Made by a program: the position numbers and the translations under genes. The notes beneath the pieces are model-generated. The model was not told the DNA's origin. It did not search any database and saw nothing but the letters and a program-made list of their open reading frames with translations. DNA of 17,751 nt from an uncultured Candidatus Altimarinota bacterium (GTDB lineage: Bacteria; Patescibacteriota; Gracilibacteria; UBA4473), in contig CALIGR010000094.1 in NCBI GenBank assembly GCA_938021445.1, positions 1-17,751 on the forward strand, read 5' to 3'. Positions 1 to 5,042 of this stretch are shown here, in pieces (the first letter of the stretch is position 1; each line of letters starts with the position of its first letter).

Positions 1-67
1 TTGTTCGACGGTAGGTTTTTTTGGGTATAAGCTGGAATTGTTTTCATTTTTTTAACCCAAAATAACG

Positions 68-580
68 ATGAAAAAAATGCTATCGGCTTTCGTCCTGGGG
101 ATAGTCTTGTTTTCCGCTCAAGCGTCAAAAGCGGCTGTAGAATCTACGGAGTTTGAGTTTAAAACTTTTGAAGAGATCCAAAGAGAGGCACAAGTTAAAA
201 TCGCTTCAGAGCTAAAAGTTAGTCCGGCTAAAGCGCGCCAGCAAAGATTGTTAGCGCTAACAAGAAATCGATCGGCTAAAGATCGAAGAGCTTCCACCTC
301 TATTTCGCCCTTTAAAAAAAATACATCGAGAAGTAGAGGTTCTGCTCTACGGCGAAATGGTAAATTTACGCCACCGTCTCTACGTTCTTTCTCGAATGAT
401 AGAGACAAAATTTACCAATCTATCTCTCGAGCAGAATTAGAAGAAAAGCGAGTTCAAAGAAATACATCAAACCTGACTAATCGTTATTCAGATCTCAATC
501 AAGGTCGACGTTTTAGTGATGGAGTTCGTCGAAGTTCTTTTGAGTTTGTTCCATCGAAGGGGCAAGCTTGGAGAAAATAA
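68..580 (+). CDS. Small secreted basic protein, function unknown
   Basis: This encodes 170 residues. Residues 1-22 look like a Sec signal peptide: MKK, a hydrophobic run (AFVLGIVLF), then SAQASKA with a plausible cleavage site before AVES. The mature part has a short acidic stretch (ESTEFEFKTFEEIQ), then is rich in Arg, Ser and Asn with several Arg-rich patches, low complexity and no recognisable domain. I see no lipobox and no further membrane segment, so the product is probably exported or periplasmic. The start is the first ATG, after an A-rich leader (AACCCAAAATAACG) with no Shine-Dalgarno sequence. A strong terminator follows at 628-661. I do not recognise the family. The basic mature region might bind nucleic acid or cell-wall polymer, but nothing shows this directly. 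Confidence 0.6.
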   Translation: MKKMLSAFVLGIVLFSAQASKAAVESTEFEFKTFEEIQREAQVKIASELKVSPAKARQQRLLALTRNRSAKDRRASTSISPFKKNTSRSRGSALRRNGKFTPPSLRSFSNDRDKIYQSISRAELEEKRVQRNTSNLTNRYSDLNQGRRFSDGVRRSSFEFVPSKGQAWRK

Positions 581-627
581 TATAACTAACATTCGTTTCC
601 GTATATATATTTTGTTTTTTGTTTCTG

Positions 628-661
628 AAAAACCATCTGTTATGCCATCAGATGGTTTTTT
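628..661. terminator. Bidirectional rho-independent terminator
   Basis: A perfect stem (AAAAACCATCTG with CAGATGGTTTTT, 628-639 and 649-660) has a 9-base loop, with T runs on both strands. It can end the gene at 68-580 on the plus strand and the leftward integrase message that runs through the tRNA to a stop at 683. Confidence 0.85.
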
Positions 662-673
662 GGTTTCAAACTT

Positions 674-701
674 TTGCCTCTTTTATATTTTCTCATACAA
701 T
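674..701 (+). promoter_or_regulatory. Putative sigma70 promoter of tRNA-Ser
   Basis: TTGCCT (674-679), a 16-base spacer and TACAAT (696-701) place the start of transcription a few bases before the tRNA 5' end at 713. The same bases, read in reverse, encode the last residues of the integrated integrase reading frame. Confidence 0.5.
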
Positions 702-2368
702 CCTTCGGCAACGGAGAGGTGGCTGAGTGGTCGAAAGCGCGCCCCTGCTAAGGGCGTGTACCAGCAATGGTACCGTGGGTTCGAATCCCATCCTCTCCGC
801 CATTGAGAAACTATGTCGTCCTGACATGGTTTTTTTATTTTAGCACTGGGGCTTAAAGTCTGTTCGAAGCTTTGAGTTATAGGCTTTTGAGATTCTTTAG
901 ATTTTATAATGGCTTGGCACACAAAATGAGGCTTATACAACAGCTTTTTGTCTTTTAATTGCCAGTTCGAACCAAGGCTGTAAACCACCTTTTGTTTCAG
1001 TGATTTTGAACCGTTTTTGAGAATATTTTCGGCCTCTTTTAGAATAGAGAGCTGATCTTTGATATTTTGATTTCGTTGCTCGGCTTGTTGGATTAAGCGT
1101 TCTTTATCTTCTTTGAGCTTTTGGGCTTTAATCTTGAGTTGATGGTAACGTTCTTTCATTAGCTCACGGATCTCTAAATCTTCTTCTGTAATCAAGGTGT
1201 TTTTTAGCTTAGCTATTTCAGCTTCAGTCGTTTTAATGGCTGATTCAATAGTTTTTATCCCGTTCGATTGAGCCTCAGTTATTGAGTCGTCTTGTTTATC
1301 CATCATCTTAATAGCAAAGTCGATCACTTCAGTAGGTAGGGAAACCTTGCCTAACTCTTGGAGGAGTTGTTTCTCGATAAGATCTTCATTGATTGGCTTT
1401 TCAGTGCATTTAAATTCTCGCCGATGGTGAGGGCAACGATAGTAGGTGTAGGCTTTCTCTTTTTGAAGAGACTTGTTGAATTTACTCTTTCTTTCGGCGG
1501 TAATGACAGACTGGCAGGTAGCACAGGTGAAGACTCTTTTATAGTCGAAATCTAACTCTCTTTCGCGAGTTTTCTCTTTACGATTTAAGAAGGCCTGGAT
1601 TTCATCAAACTCTGATTGAGTTAAATATGTTTCATGACTGGCAGGATACTCTTTACCACCCCAAGTAAACACCCCACAGTAAAACTTATCTTTAAAGAGT
1701 CGGTAAAAGTGAGAGTTGGCGATTAGTTTGCTCTTCTTGCTGTATAGCGGGTAGTCGCTTTGCATAAGCCGCTGAAGGTCAGCTAGTTGATACTGTTGAG
1801 TTTTAAGTAAGTCCCACAATATTTGTAAGTTGCCACACACTTCAGGATCTTTGATGATAGTTTTTTCGCCTTTGTACTTACCGACATTTTTATAGCCAAG
1901 TGGAGCACAGGCCGGATAGATGCCACGGTCTAATTTGCTTTGCTGTCCACGTTTAACATTAACACTTAAGTCTCGAATGTATTGGTTAGCCATAGCCCCT
2001 TCGACTAATAAGGGTAATACATTGTCCGTTGGTAAGTAATTGCGATCAGTGGTGACAATTTCTTCGATTACACCTTGCTGTAAAAGCCATGAGATTTGAC
2101 CGTTTTCAACTGGATTACGAGAGAGGCGGTCTATTTTCCAAGTTACAATTACTGAAGCTTCGCCTTTGTTTATACCATTCATCATTTCTTGAAAGGCTTC
2201 ACGTTGGTAGGGAACACCAGCGGATTTTTCATCTACAAACACACGTTTAATATTTAAACCTTTTTGTAAGGCTAAAGATTGCATAAGAGGCTTTTGGTCA
2301 CGAATAGATTGTACCTGTCGGCACTGATCTTCAGAGGATTTACGGCAATAGACAAAACAGTTTTTCAT
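683..2368 (-). CDS. Large serine recombinase (integrase of element A)
   Basis: This site-specific integrase, of the large serine recombinase family, is 561 residues as read here. The N-terminal resolvase domain has the Y7-C-R9-K-S11 active-site motif, with S11 as likely nucleophile, and DRLSRN at 80-85. The recombinase domain spans about 135-265 (KRGQQSKLDRG, PLGYKNVG). A zinc ribbon follows, with C282, C285, C312 and C321, and then a coiled coil of about 365-460. Residues 523-561 are not element-encoded: they are the antisense reading of tRNA-Ser and its promoter (WRRGWDSNPR onward). In an excised circle the frame would instead end as WRRVWELMRE. The start overlaps the rep stop codon by 4 bases (ATGA), so integrase and Rep are probably translationally coupled. 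It is the only intact integrase in the window and presumably mobilises segment A through the 10-bp core. Confidence 0.93.
   Translation of the reverse strand: MKNCFVYCRKSSEDQCRQVQSIRDQKPLMQSLALQKGLNIKRVFVDEKSAGVPYQREAFQEMMNGINKGEASVIVTWKIDRLSRNPVENGQISWLLQQGVIEEIVTTDRNYLPTDNVLPLLVEGAMANQYIRDLSVNVKRGQQSKLDRGIYPACAPLGYKNVGKYKGEKTIIKDPEVCGNLQILWDLLKTQQYQLADLQRLMQSDYPLYSKKSKLIANSHFYRLFKDKFYCGVFTWGGKEYPASHETYLTQSEFDEIQAFLNRKEKTRERELDFDYKRVFTCATCQSVITAERKSKFNKSLQKEKAYTYYRCPHHRREFKCTEKPINEDLIEKQLLQELGKVSLPTEVIDFAIKMMDKQDDSITEAQSNGIKTIESAIKTTEAEIAKLKNTLITEEDLEIRELMKERYHQLKIKAQKLKEDKERLIQQAEQRNQNIKDQLSILKEAENILKNGSKSLKQKVVYSLGSNWQLKDKKLLYKPHFVCQAIIKSKESQKPITQSFEQTLSPSAKIKKPCQDDIVSQWRRGWDSNPRYHCWYTPLAGARFRPLSHLSVAEGLYEKI
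713..802 (+). tRNA. tRNA-Ser (anticodon GCU), CCA encoded
   Basis: The acceptor stem GGAGAGG (713-719) pairs with CCTCTCC (792-798), followed by discriminator G and an encoded CCA (800-802). The anticodon stem CGCCC/GGGCG (740-744, 752-756) encloses the loop CTGCTAA with anticodon GCT at 747-749. A long variable arm (GTACC...GGTAC) marks a class II serine tRNA, and the T loop GTTCGAATC is standard. The 3' end (793-802) serves as the attachment site of the integrated elements. Integration regenerates it exactly, so the tRNA should remain functional. Confidence 0.97.
793..802. repeat. Attachment core 1 (attL) in the tRNA-Ser 3' end
   Basis: CTCTCCGCCA is the tRNA acceptor end. The same 10 bases recur at 7410, 10660 and 12795. 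Identity with the 7410 copy extends two bases further (TT). This is the boundary between host tRNA and integrated segment A. Confidence 0.85.
811..836 (+). terminator. tRNA-Ser terminator supplied by element A
   Basis: CTATGTC (811-817) and GACATGG (823-829) form a 7-bp stem with one G-T wobble and a 5-base loop, followed by seven T residues (830-836). It lies just inside element A, so the mobile element provides the tRNA's terminator. It is also antisense to codons near the end of the integrase gene. Confidence 0.75.
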
Positions 2369-3360
2369 TCTGATAAGTAATTATTAATAGTTTTTCTGAG
2401 TAGAAGCAATTCTTCTCGGTTCTGATAAGCTCCCTTTTCCCACATACCTTCAATGAGGTGAAGCATTATATTTGGATACTTAGCCTCCCACATCCCCACA
2501 CCGGCACCTATAAAACGCTTAAAACGATCTTGTTCAGATAAAGCTTTAAATTCACCTTTAAGAGTTAGGCGCCGAGCCGTTGCGTCTTTGAATTTTAAAT
2601 TTTCTAGTACTTTCAGAAAAGTAGTACGCTTGTTCAAGCAGAGCGTTCTAAAAACAGATTCTAACGCTTTTGTGTCAAATGCATCTACATCGGTTAGACC
2701 AAGTTCACGACAAGAAGTAGACCTTATTTCTGTTTCAATCCTGATAACATGGTCATAAGTAAAATAGTCTTTAAACAAATGGAACTTACCTTTGGCAATG
2801 GTGTCCGCTTTTTTATCATATACCCGGATTAAGTGTCTCTTATTTTTTATATCCTTGGTTCCAAAGTAGATACTCTGAGGAACCCCAGTTTTAGTTGATT
2901 CTCTGTACTTATTGAGCTCTTTGAACGAAGTCCCCCAGCCAGCGTCTACGAAGTCTTGCATGGAGATAGCTAAATCACAGGCAATATCTAAACGAGAAAC
3001 ACGGCCATATTTTCCATATTTTTCTCTAAATTGACGATAAAAGCTTCTTAGGTAGGGGATACGAAAGTAGCTCGAATAAAAATCGAGAGAGTAGGCGAGC
3101 GTCATGCCAACTTTGTCAGTGCCGTTATATTTTTTCAGTCTAAAGACGGGAATGCCCTCGTGACTAAAGATTAAAATATCATTTCGGCCCTGCCGGTCGT
3201 AAGCGCCAGTTAATTCATAACCAAACCACTTTGTTTCTCGATAGTTACTATTAGCAGATAGCCCTATGAAGTGACTTGCAAACTCAGAGTTTTCGTAAGG
3301 CTCTGAGAAGTTGTACTTTAAGAAGTCTGTTCCGAATCCGACTAACTTAATATTAGTCAT
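2365..3360 (-). CDS. Rep_trans-family replication initiation / mobilisation protein
   Basis: The 331-residue protein has the layout of the replication initiation factor family (Rep_trans). This family includes rolling-circle plasmid initiators, phage RstA and the MobT-type relaxases of Tn916-like elements. Visible motifs are R123-L-D-I-A-C-D129 after a hydrophobic stretch, RVYDKK (179-184; Y181 is a candidate nicking tyrosine) and RIETEIRS (207-214). It would nick a double-strand origin or oriT and attach to the 5' end, letting the element replicate or transfer as a single strand. The start overlaps the upstream 70-residue gene by 8 bases and its stop overlaps the integrase start, giving one leftward three-gene operon. 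The nearest candidate origin is the gene-free stretch 3566-3725. Whether it acts in replication or mobilisation cannot be decided here. Confidence 0.75.
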   Translation of the reverse strand: MTNIKLVGFGTDFLKYNFSEPYENSEFASHFIGLSANSNYRETKWFGYELTGAYDRQGRNDILIFSHEGIPVFRLKKYNGTDKVGMTLAYSLDFYSSYFRIPYLRSFYRQFREKYGKYGRVSRLDIACDLAISMQDFVDAGWGTSFKELNKYRESTKTGVPQSIYFGTKDIKNKRHLIRVYDKKADTIAKGKFHLFKDYFTYDHVIRIETEIRSTSCRELGLTDVDAFDTKALESVFRTLCLNKRTTFLKVLENLKFKDATARRLTLKGEFKALSEQDRFKRFIGAGVGMWEAKYPNIMLHLIEGMWEKGAYQNREELLLLRKTINNYLSE

Positions 3361-3565
3361 GATTGGTAGGGTTATTTGGTTTACCCGTAACGGTAATTAT
3401 TGGTACCGTTACGAGAGATTGACTGCGGCTCTCGCGAGCTACTTGAAGTAGCTGCACAAGAGCCTGCAGTTTTAATTGAGCTTCACTAGCAGAAAGTACT
3501 ACTCCGTAATGTTTGGTGTAAAGTTTAGAAAAAAGTTCGAGATCGGTGTTAGAAAAAAAGGACAT
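3353..3565 (-). CDS. Small protein upstream of rep, unknown
   Basis: This gene encodes 70 residues, mostly helical by eye (DLELFSKLY, ASEAQLKLQALVQLLQVARES) with a polar tail. It heads the leftward operon and overlaps rep by 8 bases, so it is very likely co-translated with Rep. A purine-rich GGGAG lies about 10 bases before its ATG, one of the few SD-like sequences in the window. No family is recognised. Position suggests an accessory or copy-control factor for Rep, or a small DNA-binding partner, but there is no motif to support either. Confidence 0.55.
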   Translation of the reverse strand: MSFFSNTDLELFSKLYTKHYGVVLSASEAQLKLQALVQLLQVARESRSQSLVTVPIITVTGKPNNPTNHD

Positions 3566-3725
3566 AGAAGGATATCTCCCATGGAGGGAGGATCACTAGC
3601 TATGATTAATTGCAGCAGACGATTGTTAATATAAACAAGTTCACATTATTTGAAAACTATTCGGGGTTCGAAGGATTCCCAAACGCTGTATTGATATTTG
3701 ATTTTAGGAGGGTTAGAATGCCTAC
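3566..3725. other. Intergenic region between divergent rep and defence operons; candidate origin
   Basis: No gene is visible. It holds an imperfect palindrome TTGTTAATATAAACAA (3624-3639), a GGGG...CCC segment centred on TTCGAA (3663-3680), the leader of the leftward rep operon and a rightward promoter (3691-3719). Its position next to a Rep_trans gene makes it the best candidate for a nicking origin, but I see no nick site that I can assign with confidence. Confidence 0.35.
3691..3719 (+). promoter_or_regulatory. Strong sigma70-type promoter of the structured RNA
   Basis: TTGATA (3691-3696), a 17-base spacer and TAGAAT (3714-3719) differ from consensus by one base in each hexamer. The expected start point (about 3725-3727) falls at the first base of the long stem arm that begins at 3726. 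An overlapping AGGAGG-ATG arrangement (3706-3720) offers a competing reading of the same bases. Confidence 0.6.
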
Positions 3726-3747
3726 GCACCTCGTTCTTATTTATTAG
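3718..3747 (+). other. Possible 9-codon leader peptide with consensus SD
   Basis: AGGAGG (3706-3711) sits 6 bases before ATG at 3718, which opens MPTHLVLIY and stops at TAG (3745-3747). This is the best SD in the window, where most genes have none. Translation would cover the 5' arm of the stem at 3726-3739. If transcription really begins near 3726 this peptide cannot be made, so it needs a transcript from further upstream. I found no good promoter there. Confidence 0.3.
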
Positions 3748-3869
3748 ATACCCTGACAGAGCCTTTTTAGGTTCTAAGGAGAAAGTAAAGATGGAGCTAC
3801 AACAGCTCGTCTATGTTTTCTCTTCGGGGATAGCTAAGAATGAGGTGCACTGTCTGTAGCTCCTTTTTT
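3726..3869 (+). ncRNA. Predicted structured, pseudoknotted RNA (leader or stand-alone)
   Basis: A 14-bp long-range stem joins 3726-3739 to 3835-3848 with one G-T wobble. Inside it are hairpins 3758-3763/3770-3775 (AGAGCC with GGTTCT), 3776-3784/3817-3824 with a bulge, and GAGCT/AGCTC at 3794-3798/3804-3808. The 3' tail TGTAGCTCC (3855-3863) is perfectly complementary to 3793-3801 in the enclosed region, making a pseudoknot, and is followed by six T residues (3864-3869). A near-consensus promoter starts at its 5' end. Two roles are open: a free-standing small RNA, or a leader that controls read-through into the defence operon whose ATG lies two bases after the T run. It does not match any riboswitch or ribozyme consensus that I can recall. 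Confidence 0.55.
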
Positions 3870-3871
3870 GC

Positions 3872-4360
3872 ATGGCCTATTACAAAAACCAGTTTGAGAA
3901 TTTGAAATCAATTAAAGAAATCGATCAACTTTGTGGAGAAGACTTTGAATGGTTTTGTAAATTCCTGTTAGAAGACCATTTAGGCTTTGAGCGAGTACAG
4001 GTGACTAAAAAAGAGTTGCAGGGCTCTAAGGTTAAATATGACGGAGGAATAGACATAATTGCACACAAAGGCGGTGAGACATATTTAATACAGTGCAAAC
4101 ATTGGCACGAAGGAGGGGATAAAGATAAAGACCATTTATCGGTTCATTTAGTAAGAGAGCTTGGTGGAGTTATGAAGGCCTGGGAGATGAAGTATGGTAA
4201 ATATCCAAAAGGAATTGTGATTGCGACTGTGCCAGCTTTTAGATTAAGTTTAGATGAAGCTAAGACTTTGGAAATTGAGCTTATGGACTATTCTTCTATT
4301 ATGGAGTTAGTTGTGACAAGAGCTTTAGAAAAAATTAAGAATGAAGATTATTTACCATGA
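3872..4360 (+). CDS. Mrr-like PD-(D/E)xK restriction endonuclease
   Basis: The 162-residue protein is essentially one Mrr-type nuclease domain. The conserved core is E26 in the first helix (CGEDFEWFCKFLLE), D61 in YDGGID and Q74-C-K76 in LIQCKHW, the standard D...QxK metal-binding set of type IV restriction endonucleases. No methyl-binding or wHTH domain is attached, so target recognition must come from a partner or from this compact fold. ATG 3872 is the only start: the frame is closed by TAG at 3857 and there is no SD. It begins two bases after the T run of the structured RNA and overlaps hamA by 20 bases, which strongly suggests that it belongs to the Hachiman operon as a third component. 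Such a gene is not part of the core two-gene Hachiman system. Confidence 0.85.
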   Translation: MAYYKNQFENLKSIKEIDQLCGEDFEWFCKFLLEDHLGFERVQVTKKELQGSKVKYDGGIDIIAHKGGETYLIQCKHWHEGGDKDKDHLSVHLVRELGGVMKAWEMKYGKYPKGIVIATVPAFRLSLDEAKTLEIELMDYSSIMELVVTRALEKIKNEDYLP

Positions 4361-5042
4361 AGAAGTTAAGCCTCAAGATCTTCCCACCGGAGCGATTGCT
4401 AAGATCTTTGTCTCTTGTTTAGAAATAAATAACGTAAATGCTTGTGCTAAGACTTTGATTAAAGAAATTAGTGACACCTCTTGGATATCAGAGCTAAACC
4501 CTGTTGGGAGAATGTCTTACAAAGCTACATCTTTGCAGACAATTGCTGCTTTAGTTGATATGTTTAGCGCTGTAGACAATGAAATTACCTCGGACTTCGG
4601 AGAGTTCATGATATCTATGAGTTCGGGGCATTATATGAAGGATAAACACGGCCATCAAATATTGCCCTTGTCCGAATTGTGGAAAGAAAAGAAAAAAAAT
4701 AATCATGGCTTTGATTTTCACACATTGAGTCCGGGCTACAAATTTTCTTTTGGGGAGTCGAAGTTTGTTAGTAATGGGAATTCCTATGGGGATGCAGCAG
4801 AGCAAATTTATGATTTTATCGGAGAAGAAAAAGACAAAAGAGATGCAGTGCACTTAGCGCACTTTGGTTGTATATTTTCTTTGAAAAATCTAGAGGCAGG
4901 TAAGAGGGGGTTTATTGTTGCGTTTTCAATGAATTCAAATGATCATGAAAAAATACTCATGAACTCTCTTGCGAATAAGCATATTAAATTGATATCTGGA
5001 GCTTGTGATGAACTTTATATTATAGGCGTTAAATCAGCATGA
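4341..5042 (+). CDS. hamA: HamA, DUF1837 nuclease subunit of Hachiman defence
   Basis: The protein has 233 residues and matches DUF1837 by its C-terminal half: GFD (123-125) followed by FSFGESK (135-141), giving D125, E139 and K141 as a PD-(D/E)xK-like site, then SYGDAAEQIYDFI and DAVHLAHFGCIFS. In characterised Hachiman systems HamA is the nuclease held inactive by the helicase HamB and released when the complex meets damaged or abnormal DNA, giving broad anti-phage protection. The gene overlaps the Mrr-like gene by 20 bases and hamB by 4 (ATGA), so translation of all three is coupled. The identification rests on motif, size and its pairing with the hamB-like helicase. Confidence 0.85.
   Translation: MKIIYHEEVKPQDLPTGAIAKIFVSCLEINNVNACAKTLIKEISDTSWISELNPVGRMSYKATSLQTIAALVDMFSAVDNEITSDFGEFMISMSSGHYMKDKHGHQILPLSELWKEKKKNNHGFDFHTLSPGYKFSFGESKFVSNGNSYGDAAEQIYDFIGEEKDKRDAVHLAHFGCIFSLKNLEAGKRGFIVAFSMNSNDHEKILMNSLANKHIKLISGACDELYIIGVKSA

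Noticed and set aside
516..806. Plus-strand open frame running through tRNA-Ser
   Set aside because: Its second half is the tRNA itself and the first part lies between the secreted protein and a terminator. It is not a gene.
3726..3869. Hammerhead or HDV-like self-cleaving ribozyme, T-box, or fluoride riboswitch
   Set aside because: CTGACAGA has an extra base against the hammerhead CUGANGA core, and no T-box or fluoride consensus is present. The HDV-like nested pseudoknot does not fit the helix order.
4551..4853. Minus-strand frame inside hamA
   Set aside because: It is antisense to a recognised DUF1837 gene and has no independent support.
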